DNA of 64,000 bases from Sediminivirga luteola (GCF_014639315.1 NZ_BMFY01000019.1:1-64000), one strand, 5' to 3'; positions 42,266 to 53,103 are shown, counted from the stretch's first letter. The notes: a model not told the origin generated them from the sequence alone. Made by a program: numbers and translations.

Positions 42266-45200
42266 ATGTCACCGAAGACATCCGCGCTCCCGGACCCCGG
42301 GGGCGCGCCACGATCACGCTGGCGCCTCGGCGCGGCGATGCTCGCGGCGCTCCCCGTGATCCTGTCCACCGCGCTCGTGCCGGTGTCCGCCCAGGCCGCG
42401 CCGGCTCCGGACAACGGCCAGGTCAGCCAGGACGCCGCGGGGGAGGCCCCCCAGAACCCCTCGACCGAACCGGGCACCGCCCCCAGTGGCCCGCTGGACG
42501 GCGTCCTGGTCTCCGAAGTCGCCAACGGCGGTCCCGGTGGCGGCGTCGAGAACTTCATCGAGCTGACCAACTACGGCTCGGAGCCGGAAGACATCTCCGG
42601 CTGGCGGATCTACCGCTGCGGCCAGAGCGGTGACGGCTACGGTCCCCAGGTGATCGTCCCGGAGGGCACCAGCCTCGCCCCGGGCGAGCAGTACACCGTC
42701 GTGCGCCAGGGCAGCCCGTTCGAGAACGAGCCCTTCGCCGACGCCACCTATGACGTCACGCTGCACAGCTTCGGCTTCGGCGCCTGGATCATGGACGCCG
42801 AGGAGCAGACCCGCGACCGGATCGGCCGCTACCACGAGTCCATCCACAGCCAGTGCGGCAACCCCGGCGGTTTCGACACGCTGCAGGACCAGGTCAGCTG
42901 GGCCCACGCGGAGTCCATCCAGCGCGTGGACACCACCGGCGACATCCATCGCGACTGGATCGTCGGCGAGCGCACCCCCGGCGCCCCCAATACCACTGAG
43001 CCGTCCGTGATCACCGCCGACCGGGCAGAGGTCGGGGACATCCTGATCACCGAGTACGCACCGGGCGGGCCGGGCGGTTACAACGAGGACTTCATCGAGC
43101 TGGCCAACGCCGGCGAGACCGCAGTGGACATCAGCGGCTGGAAGGTCTGGCGCTGCGGTGACAACTCGCAGACGTACTCGCAGTCCGACGGGCTGCCCGC
43201 CGGCAGCGTCCTGCAGCCGGGCGAGACCTTCCTGCTGGCCCGCTCCGGCTCCTCGATCGCCGGGGAAGCGGACGTCACCTATGGCACGAGCGTGCACTGG
43301 ATCAACTCCGGTGCCATGGTCCTCACCCCGGACGAGAAGATCGTCGACCGGATGAGCATGTACGGCGACCACCGGGTGAGCCCCTGCACCGACGGGACGC
43401 CCAAGGCCTATGACATCAACGTCCTCACCGGGGAGAGCTACCAGCGCGTCTCCGACACCGGGGACAATGCCGCCGACTTCGTCGCCGCCCTGCGCACCCC
43501 CGGCGAATGGCCTGCCCCCGAGGATCTGGAGCCCGTCGAGGTCCCGGCATCGGCGCACGCCGGCGAGGTGTGGATCACCGAGCTGATCGCCGACGGCCCG
43601 GCCGGCGGCAGCGACGAGTTCATCGAGATCACCAACACGGGCTCCGCGCCCGTGGACACCAGCGGCTGGTCCCTGTACCGGTGCGAGGGCACCGGACGGA
43701 TGGCGCCGTCCCCGCAGATCGCGGACCTGGGCGTGACGCTGCAGCCCGGCCAGACCTATCTGGCGGCGCCGGCCAGCGCCCCAGCGGCCCTGCGGGAGCT
43801 CGCCGACGGCACCTACGCCACCGGCCTCAATCACGCCGACGGCTACGGCGCGGTCCTGTTCGACCAGGAGCGCGCCCGGGTGGACGGCGTCGGCGTGTAC
43901 GACACCATCCCCGTCGAGCACTGCGGCACCGGCCTGACCCTGCAGAACAACGTCCGCGCCGATGAGGGCCTGACCTATCAGCGTGCCGTGTTCGACGGCG
44001 AGGACAGCTACCACGAGTTCGTCAAGGCCGAGCGCACCCCGGGTGAGTACGTCGAGCACGAGTGGCGGGACGAGACCGTGCCGCTGCCGGGCCAGACCGA
44101 TCCGGTGAGCGTGGACCGGGCCTACCGTCCCGGCACCCCGCTGGTGGAAGACGACGGCGCCGAGGCCACCGAAGAGGGCTTCCGCACCTCGGTGCGCACC
44201 GAGCACGAAGGGGACCGCGATCTGCAGGTCAGCTTCCGCTCCGCCGCGCCGGTCGCGGTCAACCAGGACGCCACCGGGGTGTGGTCCGGTACCACCGCCG
44301 GTCTCCCTGAGACCCTTCAGATCGACGGTGAGGAGTCACTGGCCGCCGATGATTCCCTGGTCAGCGAGGGCCACAGCGGCGAATACCCGTTCCAGCGGTT
44401 CGAGATCACCGTCGAGGAGGTCCCGGAGGAGGGTTTGGAAGTGGTCTGGACCGGGCAAACGCAGGACCGCAACGAGATCCAGCTCTACGGCTGGGACCTC
44501 AACGAGCAGGCCTGGCTGCTGCTGGACGCCGCCCAGCCGTCGCACGACGGCGACCTGACGCTCATCGGCCGCGCGAGCGCCTCGATGGTGGACGGTGAGA
44601 CGGTGAACGTCCTGGTGCTGGACGGCCCGCGCACCACCGGCGGGCTGTTCGACGAGGTCGGCGTGGTGGATCAGGAGTTCGCCCAGCCGGGCACCTACGA
44701 TCTGGCGTTCAACCACATGACGGACACCCAGTTCTACTCCGAGGGCTTCGTCAGCGTCTTCACCGATATGGTCGCCTGGGTGATCGCCAACCAGGACGCC
44801 CGTGACATCGCCTACAGCACCAACACCGGCGATATCATCGAGAACTGGATGCGCGGTTTCGACGACCCCGAGCGTGCCCGCCGTGAGTTCCGCGACGCCG
44901 CCAAGATCACCCAGCTGCTCAATGAGCACGGCGTGGCCAATGGCGTGCTTCCCGGCAACCACGACAACTTCTGGGGCCGGAACAACGATCTGTACAACGA
45001 GTACTTCGGTCCGGAGATGTTCGAGGATCAGCCGTGGTGGGGCAACTCCTGGCAGCCGGGGGACAACAGCGCCCACTACGACTGGTTCATCCACGACGAC
45101 GGCACCAAGTTCCTGGTGCTGAATCTGCAGTACAACCCTTCGGACGCCCAGCTGGAGTGGGCGAACGCGGTGGCGGAGGCCAACCAGGACTGGAACATCA

Positions 45201-46762
45201 TCCTGGCCACGCACTCCTATCTGCACACCAGCGGTGAGGTGGACGACATCGAGCGCCGGCACTCCGCCCGTGCGAACCACATCTGGGAGAAGGTGATCGT
45301 CCCGAACGACAACATCTTCCTGGTCGTGGGCGGCCACTACCACGGCGTGGCCACCAACTACGCCGATCCGATCACGGGTGAGCGCGTCAACGTCTCGGAG
45401 CTGCCCGGAGAGACCGCCGTCATCGACAACGTCGGCGCCGAAGGCCGCCGCGTCGTGGAGATGCTGGCCGACTATCAGGGCTACCGCTCCTCCCAGCCGG
45501 ATCCGCGTGCGGACACCTATGACCGGGACACCGGTTTCCAGCGTCTGCTGCAGTTCGATCTGGATGCCGGCCTGATGGCGGTCAACGCCTACTCGCCCAC
45601 CCTGGATGACTTCGAGGCGTGGAAGTACGACGAGCCGGCGTTCCGCGGGGACGACGCGCGCTACGGCCCGGAGGACGACGAGTTCGTCGTCCAGGTGGAC
45701 CTGGTGAAGCCCACGTCCTTCGCCACCCAGGCGTGGACGGTCCAGGGCACCGCGAGCGAGGAGGCGGTCGTGGAGGTCGCCGCCGGTGAGACCGCCGTGC
45801 ACGACTGGTCCGCTGACGATGCGGGCCTGGCCTGGTACTCGGTCACCACCGCGGTGGAGGAAACCGCCGCCGACGACGCCCAGGCCGCTGCGGCCCGGGC
45901 ACCGGAAGGGGCGTTCCTGGAGAGCCTGCTGGCGCAGCAGAGCGCGCCCCGCGCGGAGGCCGGCCCGTACCCGCAGACCGGCTCCGCGCCCGCTGCGGGA
46001 GATCAGGACGAGGACGGACGGGATGCCGGGAACCCCGGTGATGACGCCGCTCCCCGTGAGGACGACGGCGCAGCTGAGGACACCGGTCCCGCGGAGGGTG
46101 CCGCGGTCCCGGAGGACGGCCGCACCGCCGAGCCGACGTCTCTGTCCGGTGACTCCGCTGGACCGGAAGACCGGGAAAGCGAGACGGACCCATCGGCCGA
46201 GCCGGGTGCTCCGGGCCGGGACGAGGCCGCGGAGGACGAGGCCCCGTCCGGGACGCCTGCTCCGGAGCCCGGTACCGCAGGGGTGCGTGCGCTGAACGAG
46301 CCGGTGGAGGTCACGGGCGAGTCTGTGGTCTCGTTCCCCCGCCTGCTCGGCGAGGCCAGCGATCCCGGTGAGCCCGGCGACCCGGGCACCCCGGATCCGG
46401 GCGAGCCGACCGATCCGGGCCAGCCCGATCCCGGCACGCCCGATCCTGACCCCTCGGACCCGGGTGACCCCGGCCAGCCGGGCGAGCCGTCGCCGGAGCC
46501 GAGCGATCCCGGTCAGCCCGGCGGCGAGCCCTCCGGCGAGCCGACGGACGGCGGGCCCGATGGGGGCGCCGATGCCGGTGGTGACGCCGGCGGTCCGGGC
46601 GCAGGCGAGCCCGGGGCGGGGCCGGGTGCCGGTGACGGCAAGCCGCTGCCGCGCACCGGTGCCGAGACCGCGGCGATGATCGCCTCGGCGCTGCTCCTGC
46701 TGGCCCTCGGCGGAGGCGCCCTGTACGCCGCCCGCCGGCGGAAGGGGAGCATCGACGCCTGA
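42266..46762 (+). CDS. LPXTG-anchored lamin-tail-domain metallophosphoesterase
   Basis: A 1498-aa surface protein. After the signal peptide come three lamin-tail domains (about 78-242, 255-412, 429-595), recognisable by repeats such as NFIELTNYGSEPEDISGW and EFIEITNTGSAPVDTSGW. A beta domain follows, then a calcineurin-like metallophosphoesterase (about 812-1075) with HMTDTQ, NTGDII, GNHDNFW, ATHSYLH and GGHYHG, the metal-binding motifs. A long acidic Pro/Glu/Gly-rich stretch leads to LPRTG (about 1461), a membrane helix and a basic tail for sortase anchoring. GGAGGAA precedes the ATG. The substrate could be a phosphodiester, phosphomonoester or nucleotide; the protein is extracellular. Confidence 0.88.
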   Translation: MSPKTSALPDPGGAPRSRWRLGAAMLAALPVILSTALVPVSAQAAPAPDNGQVSQDAAGEAPQNPSTEPGTAPSGPLDGVLVSEVANGGPGGGVENFIELTNYGSEPEDISGWRIYRCGQSGDGYGPQVIVPEGTSLAPGEQYTVVRQGSPFENEPFADATYDVTLHSFGFGAWIMDAEEQTRDRIGRYHESIHSQCGNPGGFDTLQDQVSWAHAESIQRVDTTGDIHRDWIVGERTPGAPNTTEPSVITADRAEVGDILITEYAPGGPGGYNEDFIELANAGETAVDISGWKVWRCGDNSQTYSQSDGLPAGSVLQPGETFLLARSGSSIAGEADVTYGTSVHWINSGAMVLTPDEKIVDRMSMYGDHRVSPCTDGTPKAYDINVLTGESYQRVSDTGDNAADFVAALRTPGEWPAPEDLEPVEVPASAHAGEVWITELIADGPAGGSDEFIEITNTGSAPVDTSGWSLYRCEGTGRMAPSPQIADLGVTLQPGQTYLAAPASAPAALRELADGTYATGLNHADGYGAVLFDQERARVDGVGVYDTIPVEHCGTGLTLQNNVRADEGLTYQRAVFDGEDSYHEFVKAERTPGEYVEHEWRDETVPLPGQTDPVSVDRAYRPGTPLVEDDGAEATEEGFRTSVRTEHEGDRDLQVSFRSAAPVAVNQDATGVWSGTTAGLPETLQIDGEESLAADDSLVSEGHSGEYPFQRFEITVEEVPEEGLEVVWTGQTQDRNEIQLYGWDLNEQAWLLLDAAQPSHDGDLTLIGRASASMVDGETVNVLVLDGPRTTGGLFDEVGVVDQEFAQPGTYDLAFNHMTDTQFYSEGFVSVFTDMVAWVIANQDARDIAYSTNTGDIIENWMRGFDDPERARREFRDAAKITQLLNEHGVANGVLPGNHDNFWGRNNDLYNEYFGPEMFEDQPWWGNSWQPGDNSAHYDWFIHDDGTKFLVLNLQYNPSDAQLEWANAVAEANQDWNIILATHSYLHTSGEVDDIERRHSARANHIWEKVIVPNDNIFLVVGGHYHGVATNYADPITGERVNVSELPGETAVIDNVGAEGRRVVEMLADYQGYRSSQPDPRADTYDRDTGFQRLLQFDLDAGLMAVNAYSPTLDDFEAWKYDEPAFRGDDARYGPEDDEFVVQVDLVKPTSFATQAWTVQGTASEEAVVEVAAGETAVHDWSADDAGLAWYSVTTAVEETAADDAQAAAARAPEGAFLESLLAQQSAPRAEAGPYPQTGSAPAAGDQDEDGRDAGNPGDDAAPREDDGAAEDTGPAEGAAVPEDGRTAEPTSLSGDSAGPEDRESETDPSAEPGAPGRDEAAEDEAPSGTPAPEPGTAGVRALNEPVEVTGESVVSFPRLLGEASDPGEPGDPGTPDPGEPTDPGQPDPGTPDPDPSDPGDPGQPGEPSPEPSDPGQPGGEPSGEPTDGGPDGGADAGGDAGGPGAGEPGAGPGAGDGKPLPRTGAETAAMIASALLLLALGGGALYAARRRKGSIDA

Positions 46763-46836
46763 GCGGCCTCACGAAACCGTGCTCAAGGCCCGTCGGTGAG
46801 ACCGTCCGGCCTCGAGCCCGGCGCGCGATATGACAC

Positions 46837-46880
46837 GGACGCCCTCCGGCACCTGGAACTCCAGGCGCCGGAGGGCGTCC
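46837..46880. terminator. Strong hairpin after the first giant LPXTG gene
   Basis: 21-bp arms (46837-46857 and 46860-46880) with one mismatch around a 2-nt loop, starting 75 nt past the stop. The same hairpin occurs after the second giant gene at 53192-53235. Confidence 0.85.
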
Positions 46881-46902
46881 GTCGTCGCTGGTCCGTCTGC
46901 CG

Positions 46903-46967
46903 GATCGACCCGGCAGTGGTCGCGTTGATCGTGAATTCACGGGCAGCCTGACCATTTCGGGTCAATC
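46903..46967. repeat. Palindromic repeat copy 2
   Basis: A 65-bp imperfect palindrome bounded by GATCGACCCG and GGGTCAATC, centred on GTGAATTCAC. It contains GGTCGCGTTGATCGTGAATT, the core shared with the other copies. Confidence 0.75.
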
Positions 46968-47267
46968 GCGGCCAGCGACGACTTTCACTCTCTTTCCGTG
47001 CCTTGGGAGAGCTGCAGAACCGGCGACTGGGCCAGCGGTCGCTGAGTGCCCCGCAGAACGTTCGGCGGTGCTGGCGCTCGGCGATGGGGCCCTTGTGAAC
47101 ATGTGGCTGACCAGGAAAGGTGCCTTGTGAGGACGCCGGTCAGCTGCGGCATCGTTCACCTCGGAGTCAACTTGCGTTCGCTTTCGCTCCGCCGACGATT
47201 CACGCCTGCCTGAAAGAAACGTGAATGTTGCCTGCTTCCCCGCTCCGCCCCTCCTGAAAGGCCTCGC

Positions 47268-50200
47268 ATGTCGATTCCTGAGAGTCCGGCCGCCGTCCCG
47301 GCCGGGCCGCCCGCGCCCCGCAGACGCGGCGGCCGTCTCATCGCCTCGCTTCTGATCTCCTTGCTCGCCGGCACCGGTGCGGGCACTCTCGCCGCGGTGC
47401 CGGCCACCGCGAACGAGATCGCCCCGTTCGAGGCGGTCGATCCGTTCATCGGCACCGAGATGGACCTGAGCCAGAACAAGAGCAACGACGCCTACGGGAA
47501 CACCTTCCCCTCCGGCGCGGTGCCGTTCGGCATGCTGCAGCCGAGCCCGACGACCTACAACTCCGATCCGGGTGCTCACGACCTGGTCCGGGAAAAGGGC
47601 GGCTACGAGTGGACCGGGGACCAGATCCGCGGCTTCGGCATGACCAGGTACCAGGGAACGGGCTGCCACCAGAACTACGGCGGCAACGAGTTCCCCACCA
47701 CGCCGTACACAGGTGAACTGCGCGAGGACGGCACCCTGCCGCACAGCCCGGCGGTGGACCACCGGCGCTACTTCCTCGACTTCAGCCACGACAACGAGAC
47801 CGCCGAGCCCGGTTACTACTCGGTGACCACCGACAACGGCGTGCAGACCGAGCTGACGTCCACCACGCGCACCGCCCTGAGCCGGTACGCCTTCCCGGAC
47901 GACGGTGATTCGTCCACGCTCATCCTCAACACCTCCGGTGCGAACAACCGCCTGCACGATGTGGTCGTGGACATCGACCCGGAGACCAGTACCGTCTCCG
48001 GCTGGTCCTACGGCCAGGACGTCTGCAACGAGGGCCGGTACCGTGTCTACTTCTCCATGACGTTCGACGAGCCGTTCGAGAGCTACGGCGTCTGGGACGG
48101 GGCGACGATGACCGCCGGCGGCACCGGCGCCGAGCGCGTCACCGGGAACCACGATGCCGAGCAGCGCCAGCAGCTCGGCGCCTGGGTGACGTTCGCCGAT
48201 GGCGGGGAGGTCACCGCCCGGACCGGGTTCAGCTACGTCAGCGCCGACAACGCGGTCCAGAACCGCGAGGCGGAGGCCGACGGGCTCAGCTTCGACGAGG
48301 CCCGGGCCGAGGCCCGCGCGGCCTGGGAGGACGCCCTGGGCCGGATCGACATCGGCGGCGGCACCGAGGACCAGCGCATCCGGTTCTACACGGCGCTCTA
48401 CCACTCCCTCATGCACCCGAACATTCGGCAGGACGTGAACGGCCAGTACATCGGCCTGGACGGCGAAGTGCACACCGTCGACGAGGGCCGCGATCACTAC
48501 CACGTGTTCGCCGGCGGCGGCTGGGACATGTTCCGCAGCCAGGCGCAGCTCCTGGCGATGCTGTACCCCGACCGCGCCAGCGACATCAACCAGTCCATCG
48601 TCAACTGGGTGCGGCAGAACGACGGCGTGTGGCCGGCGTTCCGCGGCGCGGACGGGTTCCAGAACGTCGTGGCGACCATGGACGCCTTCGGTGCCACGGA
48701 CTACGACCGCGAGTACGCGCTGGAGGCCATCGCCGAGACGCAGAAGCTCCCCTCCGACCGCTCCGGGAGGTTCAACGCCTTCCAGTACTTCGCCACCGGG
48801 ATGATCGAGAACCAGAAGGGCGGCGACGCCACGTCCCGCGTCCTGGACCACGCGGTCACCGACTTCGCCGTGGCGCAGCTGGCGGCGCGGCAGGGTGACG
48901 AGGCGGCGTACGACCGCTTCATGGCCCGGGCACAGAACTGGCGAAACGTCTTCGACGCGGAGACGCAGGAGATCCGCCCGCGGCACCGCAACGGCTTCGA
49001 CCGCGGCTTCAACCTCCGCGAGCGCGGCGACCAGTTCCACCAGTCCACCGGTCATCAGTGGGGCTGGCACGTCCAGCACAATCTGGCCGGTCTGATCGAG
49101 ATGCGCGGGGGCGCCGAGGCCGCCGAAGCGGATCTGGACGTCCTCATGGAGGACCTCGACGCCGGAGCCTACGACCAGACCGGCAACTACCTCTCCAATC
49201 AGCCGGCCCTGAGCACGCCGTGGGTCTACAACTGGCTGGGCAAGCCGCACAAGACCACCGATGTGCTCTACCGCGCGGCCGAGGAGATGTACCGCACCGA
49301 TCCGGCCGGCCTGCCCGGGAATGACGATCAGGGCTCGCTGAGCGCCTGGTACGTCTTCTCCGCCCTGGGTGTCTTCCCGGCCGTCTACGGCACCTCGCAC
49401 CTGGTGGTCTCCGCGCCGATGTTCGAGGACATCACCATCACCAGCGCCGGTGCCGACCGCAGCTACGCCTTCAGCGCGCCCGGTGTGGCCGACGGCGCCC
49501 GTTATGTCACCGGCATGACCGTGAACGGCCAGGACCGCACCGCCTCCTATCTGGACGAGGATTTTGCCCTGCAGGGCGGCTCGGTCGAGTTCCGGATGTC
49601 CGCCGAGCCCGGGGAGTGGGGCACCGGCGATGACGATGCGCCGCCGTCGTGGTCCGATGGCACCGATGCCCGCAACAACGTCGGCACCGTGCCCCACGGC
49701 GCGGCGAACATGGGTTCGATGGACCTCAGCGACTGGGCGTTCTCCCGTGAGGCGCTCGACGCCGCCGGCGCCGGCCAGGGTGCCCAGCTGCCGCATCCGG
49801 AACACGACAGCCTGGTGTTCACCTGGCCGGAGACCGAGCCGGGCGAGCCGGACAACTGGATCCCGCACGGTCAGCGGGTCGAGCTGGAGCCGGTGAACGC
49901 CGCCTCCCTGTCCTTCCTCGGCCTGGCCACCAACGGCCCCTCGGCCGGCACCGCCGTGGTGGAGTACACCGACGGGTCCACCCAGGACGTCGAGGTGCAC
50001 TTCACCGACTGGGGCCAGGGCGCCGGGGGCGGCAACTCCGCCGTGGTCGAGGTGGGCAACCGCATCAACCGCAACGGTGACAGCGCCAACGGCACATTCC
50101 GTGCCTTCGCCACCCGTCCGGCCGCGCTGGACCAGGACAAGACGGTGGCGGCGGTGATCCTGCCGGCGGCCTCTTACAACGGCCTCATGCACATCTTCGA

Positions 50201-53084
50201 CGTGGCCGTCTCCGAGGAGGGATGGACCGATCCGAACGCGCCGCTGGGCGACCCGGAGCGGATCGTGCTCACCGCCACGGAAGATCCCTCCACCTCGCAG
50301 TACGTCACCTGGCGCTCGCGCAGCCCGCAGCGCCTCGACGGCACGGTGGAGCTGCGTCCGGCGGCCGGCGGCGAGACCGTGACGGTGGACGCCGAGGGCA
50401 AGCCTGAGCGCAGCGTCGACGGGTACCCTGCTCGCAGCCACAGCGCCCTGATCGAGGGCCTGAAGCCCGGGACCGAGTACGAGTACCGCGTCGCCTCCGG
50501 CGACCGGTGGAGCCAATGGCACACCTTCCGCACCGCGGGCGCGGGTTTCGAGCCGTACACGTTCCTGTACTTCGGTGACGCCCAGAACGGCATCCCGACG
50601 ATCTACCCGCGTTCGACCGGCATGGCAGCCGAGGACCACCCGGACGCCCCGCTGGGCATCTACGCCGGTGACCTCATCGACCACGCCCAGAGCGAGGAGC
50701 AGTGGCGGGACTGGTTCGAGGCGATGAGCCCGCTGCGCACGGACCGCCAGGTCCTCGCCACGCTCGGCAACCACGAGATCGGCGGCCAGCCGTTCATCGA
50801 GAACTTCACCGACAGCTTCGAATACGACGCCAACGGTCCCGTCCCCTCCGACGCCCGCGAGTTCGCCGACACCCACGGCGAGCACCTGGCGACGGTGCTC
50901 AAGGACACCGTGTACTTCTCGGACTACCAGGGCGTGCGGTACATCAGCCTGAACGCCAACCACGACGACATCTGCCCGATCTCGCGTCCCGAAGGCCAGC
51001 CCGACGACTGCAATCTGAACCGCGAAGCCTGGTTCACGGCGCAGGCTCACTGGCTGGAGCGCGTGATCCAGGAGAACCCGCATCACTGGACCGTCGTGTT
51101 CGCGCACCAGCCGATCTTCTCGGTCGGTGTCTCCGGCGGGGGCCTGCGGGACGAGGCCATGTACCGGCAGCACATCGTGCCGGTGCTTGAACGCAACGAC
51201 GTCGACCTGGTGCTGCAGGGCCACGACCACACCTACGGCCGGGGCGTCCACAACTCGTCCACGACGGGCATCGACGGCGTCAGCGCCGGTCCGGTCTACG
51301 TGGTCTCCAACGCCGGCGAGAAGATGTACGACCTCCCGCCGGACGACGACAACCGCTGGACGCAGAACAACGCGGCTCTCCAGGTGCGGCACCAGGACGT
51401 GGCGACCTACCAGGCGATCCGCGTCGAGGAGAACACCCTGAGCTACGAGTCGGTCGCCACCTGGGTGGCGCCGCGCGGGGAGAACGGCCCACTCCAGGTG
51501 GGAGACACGGTGGACTCCTTCACCGTCACCAAGTACGACGACGGCGCCAAGTGGGTCACCGAGGAGGGCGTCGCGGCGCCCGGTCCGGATGAGCCCGCGC
51601 AGAACCTTCCGCTGCCCACTCCGGAGGGCTTCGACGCCGAGACCTACGGCGACGTCGTCTGGGAGGACGACTTCACCGAGGACCGGCTGGAGGAGTACGA
51701 CGTCTACGGCGGCGGGAGCGAGCAGCCCGGCGATCTGGCCGTGGACACCGATGCGGGCGTGCTCACCTCGACTTCCGATGGCCGGGCATGGAGCCAGATC
51801 GCGCTGCCGGAGGAGGCCGGGGACCAGTGGGCCCTGGTGGTCGAGCCGGAGTCGTTCCTGGATTCCGGCGCCGCTGAGGACAGCTTGTTCCTGGGCCTCA
51901 CGGCCGGTCCAGCCGACCGGGCGCACTCCTGGTACAACCACACCGGCAAGCGCAGCGGACTCGATGTGCAGGTGGACGGCCGGAACCAGGGCCTGGCCAC
52001 CGGTGCGGGGCCGGCATACCCGGTGCAGTGGGAGCCGGGCGACCGCATGGCCGTACGCGGGGACCACGGCGAACTCACCGTGTGGATCGAGAATGGCGGC
52101 GAATGGGAGCTCGTGCGCCGTGGCCTGCTGACGCTGACCATGCAGCCGGAGGACTACGCCGGCTGGGCCCCGACGGTGAGCCTGCGGCACGACGCCGGCC
52201 AGATCGCTCTGGACCGGATCACGCTGCTGCGGCCCGAGGGCGGCGAGGTGCCCGGGGAACCGGAGCCCGAGCCGACCGAACCCGAGCCGACGGAGCCCAC
52301 CCCGGGCCCGAGCGAGCCCACGCCGGATCCGAGCGTGCCCACGGAGCCGACGCCGGGACCCACGGAGCCGGCACCCGCCGAGCCTTCGGAAGATGACCTC
52401 GTCGATGAGCTCCAGGGCGCCATCGCCGTGGCGGAGGAGCTCGTCCAGGGTGAGGACGTGACCGTGGGCGTCGGCGCGGAGCACGCCGGCCAGGAGATCA
52501 CCGGATACCTGTTCTCGGATCCGGTCTCCCTGGGCAGCGGCACCGCCGACGAGGCCGGCGAGGTCGCCCTGACGGTCCCGGCGGACGCTCCGCTGGGCGA
52601 GCATCGCCTGGCAGCGTACGACGCGGAGGGCGGCATCATCGGATGGGCTGAGGTGCGTGTCGTGGCCGCGGCCGAGGAGCCGGAGCCGACGCAACCCGAG
52701 CCGACTCAGCCGGGGGAGCCGGAGCCGACCGAGCCTGGTCCCACGCAGCCCGGTGAACCGGAACCGACGCAGCCGGGTGAGCCCACCCAGCCGGGACAGC
52801 CGACTCAGCCCGGCCAGCCGGAGCCGACGCAGCCTGGTGAACCTGAGCCGACGCAGCCGGAACCGACGGATTCGGGGCAGGCCCACTCGCCGGAGCCAGG
52901 CGACCCGGACTATCCCGGTGGTTCCGCTGAGCCCGGCGCTGGCCCCGGTGCCGGCGATGGCAAGCCGCTGCCGCGGACCGGTGCGGAGATGGCGGTGCTG
53001 AGCCTGGCTGCTCTGGTGCTGCTGGTCCTGGGCGCGGGTGCCGTGTTCGTGGCTCGCCGCCGCAAGGCGGGCATGAACGCCTGA
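47268..53084 (+). CDS. LPXTG-anchored GH92 alpha-mannosidase fused to a metallophosphoesterase
   Basis: A 1938-aa surface protein. Order: signal peptide; GH92 alpha-mannosidase-like region (about 50-780) with VDPFIGTE, GFGMTRYQGTGC and PGNDDQGSLSAWYVFSALG; a beta domain (about 805-985); a purple-acid-phosphatase-like FN3 domain (about 995-1090); a metallophosphoesterase (about 1100-1330) with YFGDAQNG, GDLIDH, GNHE, HQPIFS and GHDHTYG; a concanavalin-like beta domain (about 1462-1658); a Pro/Glu/Thr linker; the small beta domain seen in the HtaA-like proteins; a second linker; LPRTG (about 1902). GH92 enzymes are calcium-dependent exo-mannosidases. Joining one to a phosphoesterase suggests action on phosphorylated mannan or glycoprotein glycans, which is inference. 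Confidence 0.9.
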   Translation: MSIPESPAAVPAGPPAPRRRGGRLIASLLISLLAGTGAGTLAAVPATANEIAPFEAVDPFIGTEMDLSQNKSNDAYGNTFPSGAVPFGMLQPSPTTYNSDPGAHDLVREKGGYEWTGDQIRGFGMTRYQGTGCHQNYGGNEFPTTPYTGELREDGTLPHSPAVDHRRYFLDFSHDNETAEPGYYSVTTDNGVQTELTSTTRTALSRYAFPDDGDSSTLILNTSGANNRLHDVVVDIDPETSTVSGWSYGQDVCNEGRYRVYFSMTFDEPFESYGVWDGATMTAGGTGAERVTGNHDAEQRQQLGAWVTFADGGEVTARTGFSYVSADNAVQNREAEADGLSFDEARAEARAAWEDALGRIDIGGGTEDQRIRFYTALYHSLMHPNIRQDVNGQYIGLDGEVHTVDEGRDHYHVFAGGGWDMFRSQAQLLAMLYPDRASDINQSIVNWVRQNDGVWPAFRGADGFQNVVATMDAFGATDYDREYALEAIAETQKLPSDRSGRFNAFQYFATGMIENQKGGDATSRVLDHAVTDFAVAQLAARQGDEAAYDRFMARAQNWRNVFDAETQEIRPRHRNGFDRGFNLRERGDQFHQSTGHQWGWHVQHNLAGLIEMRGGAEAAEADLDVLMEDLDAGAYDQTGNYLSNQPALSTPWVYNWLGKPHKTTDVLYRAAEEMYRTDPAGLPGNDDQGSLSAWYVFSALGVFPAVYGTSHLVVSAPMFEDITITSAGADRSYAFSAPGVADGARYVTGMTVNGQDRTASYLDEDFALQGGSVEFRMSAEPGEWGTGDDDAPPSWSDGTDARNNVGTVPHGAANMGSMDLSDWAFSREALDAAGAGQGAQLPHPEHDSLVFTWPETEPGEPDNWIPHGQRVELEPVNAASLSFLGLATNGPSAGTAVVEYTDGSTQDVEVHFTDWGQGAGGGNSAVVEVGNRINRNGDSANGTFRAFATRPAALDQDKTVAAVILPAASYNGLMHIFDVAVSEEGWTDPNAPLGDPERIVLTATEDPSTSQYVTWRSRSPQRLDGTVELRPAAGGETVTVDAEGKPERSVDGYPARSHSALIEGLKPGTEYEYRVASGDRWSQWHTFRTAGAGFEPYTFLYFGDAQNGIPTIYPRSTGMAAEDHPDAPLGIYAGDLIDHAQSEEQWRDWFEAMSPLRTDRQVLATLGNHEIGGQPFIENFTDSFEYDANGPVPSDAREFADTHGEHLATVLKDTVYFSDYQGVRYISLNANHDDICPISRPEGQPDDCNLNREAWFTAQAHWLERVIQENPHHWTVVFAHQPIFSVGVSGGGLRDEAMYRQHIVPVLERNDVDLVLQGHDHTYGRGVHNSSTTGIDGVSAGPVYVVSNAGEKMYDLPPDDDNRWTQNNAALQVRHQDVATYQAIRVEENTLSYESVATWVAPRGENGPLQVGDTVDSFTVTKYDDGAKWVTEEGVAAPGPDEPAQNLPLPTPEGFDAETYGDVVWEDDFTEDRLEEYDVYGGGSEQPGDLAVDTDAGVLTSTSDGRAWSQIALPEEAGDQWALVVEPESFLDSGAAEDSLFLGLTAGPADRAHSWYNHTGKRSGLDVQVDGRNQGLATGAGPAYPVQWEPGDRMAVRGDHGELTVWIENGGEWELVRRGLLTLTMQPEDYAGWAPTVSLRHDAGQIALDRITLLRPEGGEVPGEPEPEPTEPEPTEPTPGPSEPTPDPSVPTEPTPGPTEPAPAEPSEDDLVDELQGAIAVAEELVQGEDVTVGVGAEHAGQEITGYLFSDPVSLGSGTADEAGEVALTVPADAPLGEHRLAAYDAEGGIIGWAEVRVVAAAEEPEPTQPEPTQPGEPEPTEPGPTQPGEPEPTQPGEPTQPGQPTQPGQPEPTQPGEPEPTQPEPTDSGQAHSPEPGDPDYPGGSAEPGAGPGAGDGKPLPRTGAEMAVLSLAALVLLVLGAGAVFVARRRKAGMNA

Positions 53085-53103
53085 GCGGCCCGATGAAACC
53101 GTG

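Larger units (their letters stand above)
46763..47267. other. Intergenic region between the two giant LPXTG genes
   Basis: About 500 bp with a strong terminator hairpin and a repeat-family copy, both listed separately. The rest up to the ATG at 47268 shows no gene. GAAAGG lies just upstream of that ATG. No clear promoter was chosen. Confidence 0.5.
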
